DNA of 64,000 bases from Achromobacter sp. AONIH1 (GTDB lineage Bacteria > Pseudomonadota > Gammaproteobacteria > Burkholderiales > Burkholderiaceae_B), in assembly GCF_002902905.1 (NCBI RefSeq), contig NZ_CP026124.1, positions 558,001 to 622,000 on the forward strand, read 5' to 3'. How positions within the stretch are numbered: the first letter of the stretch is position 1; the number at the start of each line of letters is the position of its first letter. The translations under genes were made by a program, and so were the position numbers. Below, one piece after another: positions 21,391 through 31,370 of the stretch. The notes under the pieces are model-generated. The model was not told where the DNA came from, ran no database searches, and saw only the letters and a list, made by a program, of their open reading frames with translations.

Positions 21391-22143
21391 TTAGTCCTTC
21401 TTGGCCTTGCCCTGGGCCGCCACGGCGGCCATGGCCGCCTCGATCTCGGCGGCATCGCCCAGATAATAGTGGCGGATCGGGCGCAGGTCATCATCCAGTT
21501 CGTAGACCAGCGGCTGGCCCGTGGGAATGTTCAGGTTGACGATGTCGTCGTCCGACACATTGTCCAGGTGCTTGATCAGCGCGCGCAGGCTGTTGCCGTG
21601 GGCGGCGATCAGCACGTTGCGGCCGGCGCGGATGGCCGGGGCGATGGACTCGTTCCAGAACGGCAGCACGCGCGCCACGGTGTCCTTCAGGCACTCGGTG
21701 GCGGGCAGCTGGTCGGCCGGCACCTTGGCGTAGCGCTTGTCGAAGCGCGGGTGGCGCTCGTCGTCCAGCGCCAGCGGCTCGGGCGCGATGGCGTAGGCGC
21801 GGCGCCAGACCAGCACCTGCTCGTCGCCATACTTGGCGGCGGTCTCGGCCTTGTTCAGGCCCTGCAGGGCGCCGTAATGGCGCTCGTTCAGGCGCCAGGT
21901 CACGCCGACCGGGGTGTACATGGCGTCCATCGCGTCCAGGGCGATCCACAGGGTGCGGATGGCGCGCTTGAGCAGCGAGGAATAGGCCAGGTCGAAGGTA
22001 TAGCCTTCTTTCTTGAGCAGTTCGCCGGCCTTGCGGGCCTGTTCGCGGCCGGTGTCGGTCAGGTCGACGTCGGTCCAGCCGGTGAAGCGGTTTTCCAGGT
22101 TCCACTGGCTTTCGCCGTGGCGCATCAGAACGAGTTTATGCAT
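21391..22143 (-). CDS. gpmA: 2,3-bisphosphoglycerate-dependent phosphoglycerate mutase
   Basis: A 250-residue glycolytic enzyme interconverting 3- and 2-phosphoglycerate. The phospho-histidine motif [10 protein letters not shown] is at 6-15 (His9). The second catalytic His lies in [19 protein letters not shown]-type signatures ([27 protein letters not shown]) are intact and the length is normal. It is divergent from the rhodanese-grxC-secB-gpsA run. Confidence 0.97.
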   Translation of the reverse strand: MHKLVLMRHGESQWNLENRFTGWTDVDLTDTGREQARKAGELLKKEGYTFDLAYSSLLKRAIRTLWIALDAMDAMYTPVGVTWRLNERHYGALQGLNKAETAAKYGDEQVLVWRRAYAIAPEPLALDDERHPRFDKRYAKVPADQLPATECLKDTVARVLPFWNESIAPAIRAGRNVLIAAHGNSLRALIKHLDNVSDDDIVNLNIPTGQPLVYELDDDLRPIRHYYLGDAAEIEAAMAAVAAQGKAKKD

Positions 22144-22196
22144 GGCTAGTCACGCGCGAGCGCGGGTTAAAAGTTGGGAAATGCGGTTGAACAATG

Positions 22197-22217
22197 CGCT
22201 CATTTTATAATTGAGCG
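22197..22217. promoter_or_regulatory. Palindromic promoter element between gpmA and the rhodanese gene
   Basis: CGCTCA (22197-22202) and TGAGCG (22212-22217) flank a TATAAT core (22206-22211) that reads TTATAAAAT on the other strand. It could be the -10 of either gene with an overlapping operator. No good -35 was found at 17 bp on either strand. Confidence 0.35.
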
Positions 22218-22319
22218 ATTTTGCCCTTGATTTTGTCCGGGCGCACCCGCAGATTTGCCCTGCGGCGCGTCCCCGGGCTTGTCGCTACCAAGGCTAGCCG
22301 CCGCACTTCAGGATGCTCC

Positions 22320-22739
22320 GTGGATCTTCTGCAATTCTTGCTCGATAAAAACAACGTCTTCATCGTCGCCGTGGCCGTGGTGTCCGGCATCATGCTGATG
22401 GTGCCCGCCCTGCGCAAAGGCCGGGCCGGCTCCGCCGTGAGCACCTCCGAAGCCATCCAGATGGTCAACCAGCGCCAGGCTGTGTGGGTCGACGTGCGCC
22501 CGGCCGAGCAGTTCCAGGCCGGCCACATCGCCCAGGCCCGCAGCGTGCCCGCCGCCGACCTGGAACAGAAGGCCGGCAACCTGCCCAAGAACAAGCCGCT
22601 GATCGTGGTCTGCGACAATGGCCGCGATTCGGCCCGCGCCGCCGCCAAGCTGCGCGCCCAGGGTTACGCCGACGTGGTGCCGCTGGACGGCGGCATGCGC
22701 GCCTGGCTGGCCGCGAGCCTGCCGGTCACGCAGAAGTGA
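22320..22739 (+). CDS. Membrane-anchored rhodanese domain protein
   Basis: A 139-residue protein from GTG 22320, preceded by AGGA at good spacing. One N-terminal transmembrane helix (about 9-28, NVFIVAVAVVSGIMLMVPAL) is followed by a single rhodanese domain (about 38-135; WVDVRPAEQFQAGHIAQA). The active-site loop CDNGRDSARAA carries the catalytic Cys. It resembles E. coli YibN, which sits next to grxC and secB as here. A role in sulfur transfer or envelope protein handling is inferred from context. Confidence 0.88.
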   Translation: MDLLQFLLDKNNVFIVAVAVVSGIMLMVPALRKGRAGSAVSTSEAIQMVNQRQAVWVDVRPAEQFQAGHIAQARSVPAADLEQKAGNLPKNKPLIVVCDNGRDSARAAAKLRAQGYADVVPLDGGMRAWLAASLPVTQK

Positions 22740-22797
22740 TTCCGGGGGCCCCGCCCCCCGCCCTCCGCCACACGGTTCACGATACGCAGGAACGCCC

Positions 22798-23055
22798 ATG
22801 AACAAAGTTGTCATGTACAGCAAGGATTATTGCCCCTACTGCGCCCGCGCCAAGGCGCTGCTGGAGCAGCGCGGCGTGGCCGACCTGGAAATCATCCAGA
22901 TCGACCGCGATCCGGCCCAGCGCGACATCATGATCGAGCGCACCGGCCGCCGCACCGTGCCCCAGATCTTCATCGGCGACACCCACGTGGGCGGCTGTGA
23001 CGACCTGATGGCGCTGGATCGCGCGGGCGGCCTCGCGCCCCTGCTCAACGGCTGA
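22798..23055 (+). CDS. grxC: Glutaredoxin 3
   Basis: An 85-residue class I glutaredoxin. The redox motif CPYC is at 12-15, followed by the cis-Pro region [20 protein letters not shown] that binds glutathione. It reduces disulfides and glutathione mixed disulfides in the cytoplasm. It lies between the rhodanese gene and secB, the classical order. Confidence 0.97.
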   Translation: MNKVVMYSKDYCPYCARAKALLEQRGVADLEIIQIDRDPAQRDIMIERTGRRTVPQIFIGDTHVGGCDDLMALDRAGGLAPLLNG

Positions 23056-23096
23056 TCCTCTTATATTTTTGCCCCCTCCTACCAACGGAAACACTC

Positions 23097-23636
23097 ATGG
23101 CTGACCAGAACCAAAACACCCAGCAAGAAGGCGGCAACGACGCGCCCTCGTTCAACCTGCAGCGCGTCTACCTGAAAGACCTCTCGCTGGAAATGCCGAA
23201 TGCGCCCCACGTCTTCCTGGAGCAGGAAGCGCCCCAGGTGGAAGTGAGCATCGCCGTCGGCGGCCAGCGCCTGGCCGACACCGTGTTCGAAACCACGGTC
23301 ACGGTCACCGTCACCACCCGCATCAACGACAAGGTGGTCTACCTGGTCGAAGGCACCCAGGCCGGCATCTTCGAAGCCGCCAACATCCCCGAAGAGCAGC
23401 TGGATCCGCTGCTGGGCATCGTCTGCCCGACCATGCTCTACCCGTACCTGCGCGCCAACATCGCCGACGCGATCACCCGCACCTCGATGCCCCCGCTGCA
23501 CCTGACCGAAGTGAACTTCCAGGCCCTGTACGAGCAGCGCCTGGCCGAACTGGCCCAGCAGCAAGGCTCGGCCAACGGCAACGGCGCCAACGGCGACTCG
23601 GGCATCATCCTGCCCCCCAGCGCGACCCGCCAGTAA
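23097..23636 (+). CDS. secB: Protein-export chaperone SecB
   Basis: A 179-residue SecB, slightly longer than the E. coli protein. The core includes [56 protein letters not shown] and [12 protein letters not shown]. The tetrameric chaperone keeps preproteins unfolded and delivers them to SecA. Upstream GGAAAC suits ATG 23097. gpsA follows after 31 bp. Confidence 0.98.
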   Translation: MADQNQNTQQEGGNDAPSFNLQRVYLKDLSLEMPNAPHVFLEQEAPQVEVSIAVGGQRLADTVFETTVTVTVTTRINDKVVYLVEGTQAGIFEAANIPEEQLDPLLGIVCPTMLYPYLRANIADAITRTSMPPLHLTEVNFQALYEQRLAELAQQQGSANGNGANGDSGIILPPSATRQ

Positions 23637-23667
23637 CGCGGACCCGCGCAACCCCAGGGACCGCCCC

Positions 23668-24726
23668 ATGACCGCTTCCGCCTCGCCCAGCCTGCGCGTC
23701 GCCGTACTGGGCGCGGGAAGCTGGGGCACCGCCCTGGCGGCGGCCGCCAGCCGCCGCCACCCCACCGTGCTCTGGGCGCGCGACGCCGCCCAGGCATCCG
23801 CCCTCGCGGCGCGGCGGGAAAACGAACGCTACCTGCCCGGCATTGCCCTGCCGCCGGCACTGCAATATTCCAGCGACCTCGACGCCACGCTCGCCAGCCT
23901 GCGGCAGGACGACGGCGCCGGCCTGATCGTGCTGGGCGTGCCCGTGGCCGGGCTGGGCGCCCTCTGCGCCGAGCTGGCAAGCCGGCTGCCCGCGCTGGGC
24001 CTGCAAGACACCCCCATCGTCTGGACCTGTAAGGGCTTTGAAGCCGGCACCGCCCGCCTGCCGCACGAGATCGTGCGCGAAGCGCTGCCGCAGGCCCAAT
24101 GCGGCGTGCTGTCCGGACCGTCCTTCGCGCGCGAAGTCGCGCAGGGCCTGCCGGTGGCGCTGACCATCGCCAGCAGCGCCGCGCCCGTGCGCGAACGCAC
24201 CATCCAGGCCTTCCATGGCGCCGCGCTGCGCGTGTACGCCAGCGCCGACCTGGTAGGCGTGGAGGTCGGCGGCGCGCTCAAGAACGTGATCGCCGTCGCC
24301 TGCGGCATCGGCGACGGCCTGGCGCTGGGCACCAATGCCCGCGCGGCGCTGATCACCCGCGGCCTGGCCGAGATGGCGCGACTGGGCGTGGCCCTGGGCG
24401 CGCAGGCCGAGACCTTCTCCGGCCTGACCGGCCTGGGCGACCTGGTGCTCACCGCCACCGGCGAACTGTCGCGCAACCGCCGCGTGGGCCTGGAGATCGG
24501 CGCCGGCCGCAAGCTGGCCGACATCCTGGCCAGCGGCATCACCGCCGAGGGCGTGCGCTGCGCCCAGGCCGCGCTGGACCGGGCGCGCGCCGCCGGCGTC
24601 GAGCTGCCCATCACGGAAGCCGTCTGCGCCGTGCTGTTCGAAGGCGTGGCCCCCATGACGGCGGTGTCGGCGCTGTTGGCGCGCGACGCCCGCTACGAAA
24701 GCGCGGACCCGGCCGCCACCCCATAA
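23668..24726 (+). CDS. gpsA: Glycerol-3-phosphate dehydrogenase [NAD(P)+]
   Basis: A 352-residue enzyme that reduces dihydroxyacetone phosphate for phospholipid synthesis. The Rossmann motif is [14 protein letters not shown] (about 11-24). The substrate-binding core includes [11 protein letters not shown], the catalytic Lys in [15 protein letters not shown], and [14 protein letters not shown] with the SRNRRVG segment. It ends the rhodanese-grxC-secB-gpsA run. Confidence 0.97.
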   Translation: MTASASPSLRVAVLGAGSWGTALAAAASRRHPTVLWARDAAQASALAARRENERYLPGIALPPALQYSSDLDATLASLRQDDGAGLIVLGVPVAGLGALCAELASRLPALGLQDTPIVWTCKGFEAGTARLPHEIVREALPQAQCGVLSGPSFAREVAQGLPVALTIASSAAPVRERTIQAFHGAALRVYASADLVGVEVGGALKNVIAVACGIGDGLALGTNARAALITRGLAEMARLGVALGAQAETFSGLTGLGDLVLTATGELSRNRRVGLEIGAGRKLADILASGITAEGVRCAQAALDRARAAGVELPITEAVCAVLFEGVAPMTAVSALLARDARYESADPAATP

Positions 24727-24763
24727 CAAGACCTACGTCACGACCCTCCTGGAGACCTCATCC

Positions 24764-25756
24764 ATGTTGCAAGCCCGCAAGTTCCGGGTCGGCCGCCTGC
24801 TGCGCGGCCTGTGCCTGAGCCTGGCCGCCGCCCTGCCCGCCGCCGCCCACGCCGACTGGCCTGACCACCCGATCCATCTGGTGGTGCCCTTCCCGCCCGG
24901 CTCCTCGCCCGACATCCTGGCGCGCACGATCTCCGAGCCGCTGTCGCAGGCGCTGGGCCAGCCCATCGTGGTCGACAACAAGCCGGGCGCCGGCGGCAAT
25001 ATCGGCACCCGCATCGTGGCGCAGGCCAAGCCGGATGGCTACACGCTGCTCTACACGATCAACGGCCCGCTGGTCACCGCCCCCACGCTGTACAAGAAGA
25101 CGCTCGGCTACGACCCGCTGCGCGACCTGGCGCCGGTCTCGCTGGTAGGCACCAGCCCCAACGTGCTAGTGGTACCGTCCAGCCTGCAGGTCGACAACGT
25201 CAAGGACTTCGTCAAGCTGGTCAAGAGCCGCGGCAACTCGCTGAACTACGGTTCGGTCGGCCCCGGCAGCTCGGCGCACCTGGCGATGGAGATGTTCAAG
25301 GAACGCGCCGGCGTCGACCTGGCCCACATCCCGTACTCCGGTTTCCCGCAGGTCATCACCGCCATCATCGGCGGCGACGTGCAGGCCGGCTTCATGGTGC
25401 CCGCCATCGCCGTGCCGCAGACCCGCGACAACAAGGTCAGGCTGCTGGCCGTGACCAGCCTGGAACCCAGCGCCGCCCTGCCGGGCATCCCGACCATGGC
25501 CGCGCAGGGCTACCCGGATTTCGAGGCGATCTCGTGGAACGCGGTGCTGGCGCCCGCCGGCACGCCCACGCCCGTGATCGAGCGGCTGAACTCCGAGCTG
25601 GCCCGCATCATCGACAGCCCGGCGGTGCGCAAGCAAATGGAACTGCAGTACTTCACGCCCGCGCCGTCCACGCCGGAAGCGCTGACCAGCCGCATCAAGA
25701 ATGAAAAAGCACGCTGGGACCAGGTGATCCAGAAGCTGAACCTGTCGCTGGATTAG
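24764..25756 (+). CDS. Bug-family tripartite tricarboxylate-type binding protein
   Basis: A 330-residue periplasmic protein with a signal peptide (about 1-30, ending AAAHA). The Bug signatures [32 protein letters not shown] and VPYSGFPQ-like segments are intact. Bug proteins are greatly expanded in Bordetella and relatives and bind small carboxylates or other solutes, usually without an adjacent transporter, as here. The ligand is unknown. Its stop overlaps the convergent trmL by 4 bp. Confidence 0.93.
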   Translation: MLQARKFRVGRLLRGLCLSLAAALPAAAHADWPDHPIHLVVPFPPGSSPDILARTISEPLSQALGQPIVVDNKPGAGGNIGTRIVAQAKPDGYTLLYTINGPLVTAPTLYKKTLGYDPLRDLAPVSLVGTSPNVLVVPSSLQVDNVKDFVKLVKSRGNSLNYGSVGPGSSAHLAMEMFKERAGVDLAHIPYSGFPQVITAIIGGDVQAGFMVPAIAVPQTRDNKVRLLAVTSLEPSAALPGIPTMAAQGYPDFEAISWNAVLAPAGTPTPVIERLNSELARIIDSPAVRKQMELQYFTPAPSTPEALTSRIKNEKARWDQVIQKLNLSLD

Positions 25757-26223
25757 GACCCGCCGTCGTAACCCTGCTGACGCCAGGCCTCGAACACGGT
25801 CACCGCGACCGCGTTCGACAGGTTCAGGCTGCGCTGCCCGGCGCGCATGGGCAGCCGCAGCCGCTGCTGCGGCGGGAACAGCGCCTGATGCGCGTCCGAC
25901 AGCCCGGCGGACTCGCGGCCGAACACGAATACGTCGCCCGGCTTGAAGGCCACATCCGCCACGCTGCGCTGCGCATGCGTGGTCAGCGCATAGATGCCGG
26001 CGGGCGCCGCGCCCGTGTCGGCCAGCGCCTCTTCCAGCGTGTCGTGCACCCGCACCGGCTGCCACTCATGGTAGTCCAGGCCCGCGCGGCGCATGCGCGC
26101 ATCGTCCAGCTCGAACCCCAGCGGCCGCACCAGATGCAGCTGCGCGCCGGTATTGGCGCACAGGCGGATGGCGTTGCCCGTGTTGGGCGGAATCTCGGGG
26201 CAGACGAGGATGACGTGGAACAT
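25753..26223 (-). CDS. trmL: tRNA (cytidine(34)-2'-O)-methyltransferase
   Basis: A 156-residue SPOUT methyltransferase that modifies the wobble nucleotide of leucine tRNAs. The family N-terminus [17 protein letters not shown] is present. The SAM-binding knot is visible in [11 protein letters not shown] and [18 protein letters not shown] 26223 begins the conserved N-terminus; an upstream in-frame start adds 13 non-conserved residues. Confidence 0.95.
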   Translation of the reverse strand: MFHVILVCPEIPPNTGNAIRLCANTGAQLHLVRPLGFELDDARMRRAGLDYHEWQPVRVHDTLEEALADTGAAPAGIYALTTHAQRSVADVAFKPGDVFVFGRESAGLSDAHQALFPPQQRLRLPMRAGQRSLNLSNAVAVTVFEAWRQQGYDGGS

Positions 26224-26398
26224 GGGCAGGAAAAAAGTCAGTGGGAGCAAGCGTGCAGGCAAGGGCGCGAGTCGGACCGCGCCCGTGCGGAATTGTCGCC
26301 GATTTCTCCATGGCGGCCGGCCACGCCCTGGCCGATGCGCGCAGCCTGGATCGTACCCGTGCCTCTGCGGAACGCGCGCGGCCGCGTATCCAGGCCGC

Positions 26399-27169
26399 TC
26401 ACGACCCGCGCCCCGGCGTGCGCGCGACGGCCAGCACGGTCACGCTGAGCGCGCCGGCCGCCAACAGCGCCCGCGCGGCGGCCTCGGCCGTGCTGCCCGT
26501 GGTCATCACGTCGTCCACCAGCGCCACGTGCCGGCCGCGCACGCCCTGCCCGCGAAATACGCCAGCCAGGGCGGCGCGGCGCTCGCGCCGGCCCAGCCCC
26601 GCCTGCCGTGGCGTTTCGCGCAGGCGCAGCAGCGCGCCCGGCCGCAGCGGCAGATCCAGCGCGGTCACCAGGCTGCGGGCGATCTCCATGGCCGGGTTCA
26701 TGCCGCGCCGACGCAGCGAGGCCCGGCTGGCCGGTACGGCGGCCAGCACCGCATCGGCAGGCAGGGGTGCCTCCCGGGCGACGGCCGCCCCCAGCAGGCG
26801 CGCCAGCACCGGCGCCAGCGACAGGCGCAGCCGGGTCTTCAACTGACCGATCAGGGCGACGCCCGGCGGCTCATAGTCGAATGCCACGATGGCGCGCAGG
26901 TAGGCGGGCGGCCGGCTCAGGCAGCCCGCGCACAGCGGGGCCGGCTGGCGCAGGCGCTGCGCGCAGCGCGGACAACGCGCGCCCGGTTCACGGCAGCTGC
27001 GGGTGACGTCGGCCTCGCAGCCCGCGCACAGCCGCGCACCCCGCACCCGCGCGCCGCATAGCGGACAATCGCAGCCCATGGCCGACGCCAGCCGCGACCA
27101 CAGTTGTCGGCCGGCGCGTCGTAGGGGAAATCGGGGCCGGCGGCCCGGATGCGCAATAATGTCTGCCAT
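26399..27169 (-). CDS. ComF family phosphoribosyltransferase-like protein
   Basis: A 256-residue protein. N-terminal zinc-ribbon cysteines occur as CPLC, CAGC, CPRC and CAGC (about 36-100). The C-terminal PRTase fold contains the PRPP loop [17 protein letters not shown]. ComF homologues act in natural DNA uptake; dprA is also in this window at 60 kb, but competence is not shown. The methyltransferase gene is divergent with a gap of about 52 bp. Confidence 0.9.
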   Translation of the reverse strand: MADIIAHPGRRPRFPLRRAGRQLWSRLASAMGCDCPLCGARVRGARLCAGCEADVTRSCREPGARCPRCAQRLRQPAPLCAGCLSRPPAYLRAIVAFDYEPPGVALIGQLKTRLRLSLAPVLARLLGAAVAREAPLPADAVLAAVPASRASLRRRGMNPAMEIARSLVTALDLPLRPGALLRLRETPRQAGLGRRERRAALAGVFRGQGVRGRHVALVDDVMTTGSTAEAAARALLAAGALSVTVLAVARTPGRGS

Positions 27170-27221
27170 CCCGTCATCAAATCATGTTCCGCCCGCCCCT
27201 TCCGACGCGGGCGCGACCGAA

Positions 27222-28157
27222 ATGTCCCTTCCCGAATCCGCCCCCCTGCCCACCCTGCCCATTGTCAGCGCCGACGTGCCGCGCCAGTTCGCGCGCCGTG
27301 GAGACCTGTCCGAGGCCCAGTTCCTCTATGGCGAAGTCGCGCGCCGCATGCTGGGCCGGCTGCAGTACATCCGGCTGGCGCCGCAGGCCATGCTGGACGC
27401 GGGCTGTGGCGCGGGCGACAACCTGCCGCTGCTGCGTGAGCGCTATCCGGACGCGGCCTACACCGGCCTGGACAACTGCGAGCCGCTGCTGGCCGCCGCG
27501 CGCAAGCGCCACGCACCGGGCGGGCTGGGCGCCTGGATCGGCAAGCTGGCGCGCCGTGGCCCGGCCGCGCCCGCCTTCATCAATGGCGACCTGGCGCAGA
27601 CCGGCCTGGCGCCGGAATCGCTGGAGCTGGTCTGGTCCAACCTGGCCCTGCACTGGCACCGCGCGCCGCACGCGGCGCTGGCCGAATGGCGGCGCGTGCT
27701 GAAGGTCGGCGGGCTGGCCATGTTCTCCTGTCTGGGACCGGCCACGCTGCGCGAGCTGCGCCAGGCGCTGGCCGATGCCGGCCTGCGCACCGCCACGCCG
27801 TCCTTCGTGGACATGCACGACTTCGGCGACCTGCTGGTGGAAAACGGCTTCGCCGATCCGGTGATGGATCAGGAAATCCTGACACTCACCTACCGCAGCC
27901 CGGAAAAACTGCTGCAGGACGTGCGCGCGCTGGGCGGCAATCCCGCCGAAGGCCGCCGCGGCGGGCTGGTGGGCCGGAACTGGCGCGACCGGCTCTATGC
28001 GGCGCTGGAAGCCCAGCGCCGCCCCGACGGCGTGATCGCGCTGAGCATCGAAGTGGCCTACGGCCATGCCTGGCGGGCCGCCGCGCACCGCGCCGCCACC
28101 GGCGAGACGCGGTTGTCGGTCAGCGCCATCGGCGGACGCCAGCCCCGCAATCCCTGA
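27222..28157 (+). CDS. BioC-like SAM-dependent methyltransferase
   Basis: A 311-residue class I methyltransferase from ATG 27222; ATG 27159 is in frame but would overlap the divergent comF gene. The SAM motif is AMLDAGCGAGDNLPLL. LELVWSNLALHW and RVLKVGGLAMFSCLG follow. The pattern RRGDLSEAQFLYGEVARRML resembles BioC (malonyl-ACP methyltransferase of biotin synthesis), but no other bio genes are near, so a general label is kept. Confidence 0.85.
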   Translation: MSLPESAPLPTLPIVSADVPRQFARRGDLSEAQFLYGEVARRMLGRLQYIRLAPQAMLDAGCGAGDNLPLLRERYPDAAYTGLDNCEPLLAAARKRHAPGGLGAWIGKLARRGPAAPAFINGDLAQTGLAPESLELVWSNLALHWHRAPHAALAEWRRVLKVGGLAMFSCLGPATLRELRQALADAGLRTATPSFVDMHDFGDLLVENGFADPVMDQEILTLTYRSPEKLLQDVRALGGNPAEGRRGGLVGRNWRDRLYAALEAQRRPDGVIALSIEVAYGHAWRAAAHRAATGETRLSVSAIGGRQPRNP

Positions 28158-28261
28158 ACCGGCACGGCCACCAGCGCCGCCGCGCCGGGCAGGCCACGGC
28201 GCAACCGGACGGGAACGCCCGTGCCGCCCAGGCACGGATTGCCTGAGAACGTCCCACGACC

Positions 28262-28290
28262 AAAGAAAAAGGGGCCCGCAGGCCCCTGTT
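28262..28290 (-). terminator. Terminator of the YbdK-like gene
   Basis: On the minus strand CAGGGGCCTGCGGGCCCC forms a GC hairpin followed by TTTTTCTTT. It lies 19 bp beyond the stop of the carboxylate-amine ligase gene. Confidence 0.85.
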
Positions 28291-28308
28291 CATACTCCTC
28301 CGCCGAGT

Positions 28309-29544
28309 TCAATGCAGGCGGTCGGGCACGATGACGCCCGGCTCCGCGCCGGGCAGCGCGGCCATGGGCTCGGACGTGGCGCGAATGCGCCGGCGCAGCA
28401 CGGCGGCCGGCTCGGCCGGCGCCGGCTCGCGGTTCGAGCCGCGCCAAGCCGTGGACATGGCCTCCACCACCAGCGGCAGGTCGCGCAGGCGGTGGAACTG
28501 GTTGCGCAGCCAGCGCGAATCGTTGCCGCTGCGCATGGCGTCGTCGCGCAGGGCCGCGATCATGTCGCCGGTGCCCAGCTCTTCGGCCACCGGCATCAGG
28601 CGCTGGAACAGCGCGCGCAGATGGTCGATCAGGCGCATGCGCTGGCCGTCGGGCGTGACATAGCTGCCCTGCAGGCCGAAACGGCAGGCCTGGAAATGAT
28701 TGCTGCGATAGGACAGCCAGGCCTTGTCACTGGGTTCGGGCTCGCGCATCAGCAGCACCGCCAGGGCCTGGGCCAGGGCGGCGATCTGGCACGCGCGCTC
28801 GACCGTCAGCGGCGTGTCGCAGACACGGATCTCGACCGTGCCGAATTCGGGCTTGGGCCGGATGTCCCAGTACAGGTCCTTGATGCTCTCGGCGAGGCCA
28901 TAGGCGCGCAGTTGCGACAGGTGGGCCTCGAACTGGTACCAGTCCTTGACCTCCGGCGGCATGTGGCCGGCCAGCGGGAAGCTGTTGACGGCGTTCAGGC
29001 GCGAGCACGAGAACAGCGTGTCCACGCCCTCGCAATAGGGCGAGGACGCCGACAGCGCGATGAAATGGGGCACGTAGGGCGACAGGCGGCGCACCAGCCG
29101 GATGGCGTCGTCCCCGCTTTTCACGCCCAGGTGGATGTGCTGGCCGAACACGGTGAATTGACGCGCCAGGTAACCGTACATTTCGGCCAGGTACTGGAAG
29201 CGCGGCGTGTCGGAAATGGAGCGTTCCTGCCAGCGCATGAACGGGTGGGCGCCGCCGCCCGCCACGGAAACGCCGACGGCGTCCGCCGCCTCGACCAGCG
29301 CATCGCGCATCTCGCGCATCTCGGCCAGGAGGCCCATGGGGTGCTCATGCACCGAGGAATTCAGTTCGATCATGGACCGCGTGATTTCCGGTTTGACGCG
29401 GTCGGCGATGGGGTGGTTGGCCATCTGGGCCAGCAGCTCGTCGGAAGCTGCCGTCAGGTCGTAGCTGGTCGGGTCGATCAGTTGCAGCTCGAGCTCGATG
29501 CCCAGGGTGTTCGGGGCCGACGAAACGAACGGAATCTGTTCCAT
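28309..29544 (-). CDS. YbdK-type carboxylate-amine ligase
   Basis: A 411-residue protein of the glutamate-cysteine ligase 2 family, which joins a carboxylate and an amine using ATP. Family features include [49 protein letters not shown] and [14 protein letters not shown] 29544 is preceded by AAGGAG; a longer frame upstream is rejected. E. coli YbdK has weak glutamate-cysteine ligase activity, so the substrate here is uncertain. Confidence 0.92.
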   Translation of the reverse strand: MEQIPFVSSAPNTLGIELELQLIDPTSYDLTAASDELLAQMANHPIADRVKPEITRSMIELNSSVHEHPMGLLAEMREMRDALVEAADAVGVSVAGGGAHPFMRWQERSISDTPRFQYLAEMYGYLARQFTVFGQHIHLGVKSGDDAIRLVRRLSPYVPHFIALSASSPYCEGVDTLFSCSRLNAVNSFPLAGHMPPEVKDWYQFEAHLSQLRAYGLAESIKDLYWDIRPKPEFGTVEIRVCDTPLTVERACQIAALAQALAVLLMREPEPSDKAWLSYRSNHFQACRFGLQGSYVTPDGQRMRLIDHLRALFQRLMPVAEELGTGDMIAALRDDAMRSGNDSRWLRNQFHRLRDLPLVVEAMSTAWRGSNREPAPAEPAAVLRRRIRATSEPMAALPGAEPGVIVPDRLH

Positions 29545-29893
29545 CTCTGACTCCTTCGGATGTTTGATGAGGGAATGCGTCGTTCGGCCTTGAAGCCCGG
29601 CAACTTCCCGGGGGGCGCTAGACGACGACTTATGGACGCATGATAGCCGCAGGTTTGTGGCAATAAGATGGAGAATCGTGACATTTGTATGCAACATCAA
29701 GAAACACACGAACTCTTCCCTCGGCGCCATGTGAGCAAGCACTTACAGCGTAGGAACGGCGGGGCTTGCCGGCCAATTCATCCGATCGGACCAGTCCTAA
29801 CGGGGCTTTCGAGCGGGGATGGGATTACCCTGATTAGGGTAATTACCTATCAATTTCGGGCCAAAAACGGCCCGCGCGCGGACGGCCGGGGGC
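29545..29893. other. 349-bp intergenic region with a perfect inverted repeat
   Basis: No gene is visible. ATTACCCT (29824-29831) and AGGGTAAT (29836-29843) form an exact 8-bp inverted repeat with a 4-bp centre. CGGGCC/GGCCCG around an A-rich loop (near 29860-29876) lies just after the trkH stop and may be a weak terminator. The AT-richer part at 29650-29700 probably carries the promoter of the YbdK-like gene; no clear -10/-35 pair could be assigned. Confidence 0.45.
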
Positions 29894-31363
29894 CTATTTC
29901 CGCCAGAAAATCGGCGTGAAAAGCACCAGCACGGTCAGCAGTTCCAGCCGCCCGATCAGCATGGCGAAGGTGCAGACCCAGATCTGGAAGTCGGACAACA
30001 CGGCGAAGTTGCCCATGGGGCCGACCGGGCCCAGCCCGGGGCCGGTGTTGTTGACGCTGGCGAACACGGCCGAGAAGGCCGTGATGGGATCCAGGCCGGA
30101 CAGCAGCAGCAGGCTGGTGAACACCGCGATGGACAGCCCGTAGAACAGCATGAAGGCCAGCACCGAGGCCATGGTCCGGGCTTCCACCGCCCGGCCGTTG
30201 ATCCGCACCGGACTGACCGCGTGGGGATGCAGCATGGTGACCAGCTCGTTGCGCGCCTGCTTGATCAGCAGGATGGCGCGGATCATCTTGATGCCGCCGC
30301 CGGTCGAGCCGGCCGAGGTGGCGAAACCCGACAGCAGCAGCATGGTCAGCGGCGCAAACAGCGGCCACTGGGCGAAATCGGTGTTGGCGTAGCCCGTGGT
30401 GGTCGCCATGGATATGGTGTTGAACATGCCGTAGCGCAGCGCCTGCAGCGGCTCGGCGTAGACACCCTTGACGTACAGGAACACCGAGATCACCAGCCCC
30501 ACGCCCAGCACGACCACCAGGTAAGGAATGGCCTCGGGGCAGCGCAGGTAGGCCAGCGCGCTGCGCTGGCGGAAGGCGTTGAAGTGGGTGGCGAAGTTGA
30601 TGCCGGCAATCAGCATGAACACCATGGCCACGATTTCCACCGGCACCGAATCGAAGTGGGCGAAACCGTCGTCCCAGGTGGAAAAGCCGCCCAGGCCCAT
30701 GGTGGTGGCCATGTGGCACCAGGCCTCGAACCAGGACAGGCCCACGGCCCGGTAGGACAGGAAACAAAGGATGGAGAAGACGAAGTACACCGCGTACAGC
30801 GCCTTGGCGGTGCTGGCGATGCGCGGCGTCAGGCGCTCGTCCTTCATCGGGCCCGGCGTCTCGGCGCGCACGACCTGATGGCCGCCCACGCCCAGCAACG
30901 GCAGAATGGCCACGGCCAGCACCAGGATGCCCATGCCGCCGATCCAGATCAGCGTGGCGCGCCACAGGTTGATGGACGGCGGCAGCGCGTCCAGGTTGGT
31001 GAGCACGGTGGCGCCGGTGGTGGTCAGGCCGGACATGGCCTCGAAATAGGCGCCGGTGAAGGACAGCGGCATGCCGGCGCGATGGAAATACAGCATCAGC
31101 GGGATCGCCGCCAGCAGCGGCAGGCCGGCCCACACGGCCGACACCAGCACGAAGCCATCGCGCGCCCGCAGCTCGCTGCGGTTGCGCCGCGTCAGCACCG
31201 CCAGCCCGCCGCCGATGCCGATCGACAGCAGGAAACCGTGCAGGAAGGCGTCGCGCGCCGCGTCCTGGCCGACGTAGGCCACCACCAGCGGGATCAGCAT
31301 GGTGAAGGCGAACATCACCATGGTCAGGCCCAGTATGTAGAGGGTGGCCAGTACGCGCTTCAT
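29894..31363 (-). CDS. trkH: Trk-type potassium uptake channel subunit
   Basis: A 489-residue inner-membrane protein with about 10-12 hydrophobic segments and four P-loop-like pore regions (including EAMSGLTTTGATVL, TTMGLGGFSTWD and SSGTGGGIKM-type turns such as STGGGIKMI). It passes potassium into the cell when regulated by TrkA. It is the last gene of the minus-strand run that starts at rsmB. trkA ends 8 bp upstream. Confidence 0.94.
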   Translation of the reverse strand: MKRVLATLYILGLTMVMFAFTMLIPLVVAYVGQDAARDAFLHGFLLSIGIGGGLAVLTRRNRSELRARDGFVLVSAVWAGLPLLAAIPLMLYFHRAGMPLSFTGAYFEAMSGLTTTGATVLTNLDALPPSINLWRATLIWIGGMGILVLAVAILPLLGVGGHQVVRAETPGPMKDERLTPRIASTAKALYAVYFVFSILCFLSYRAVGLSWFEAWCHMATTMGLGGFSTWDDGFAHFDSVPVEIVAMVFMLIAGINFATHFNAFRQRSALAYLRCPEAIPYLVVVLGVGLVISVFLYVKGVYAEPLQALRYGMFNTISMATTTGYANTDFAQWPLFAPLTMLLLSGFATSAGSTGGGIKMIRAILLIKQARNELVTMLHPHAVSPVRINGRAVEARTMASVLAFMLFYGLSIAVFTSLLLLSGLDPITAFSAVFASVNNTGPGLGPVGPMGNFAVLSDFQIWVCTFAMLIGRLELLTVLVLFTPIFWRK

Positions 31364-31370
31364 GTCCGTG

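Noticed and set aside
27159..27221. Upstream ATG for the BioC-like methyltransferase
   Set aside because: It would overlap the divergent comF start and adds 21 Pro/Ser-rich residues with no sign of conservation.
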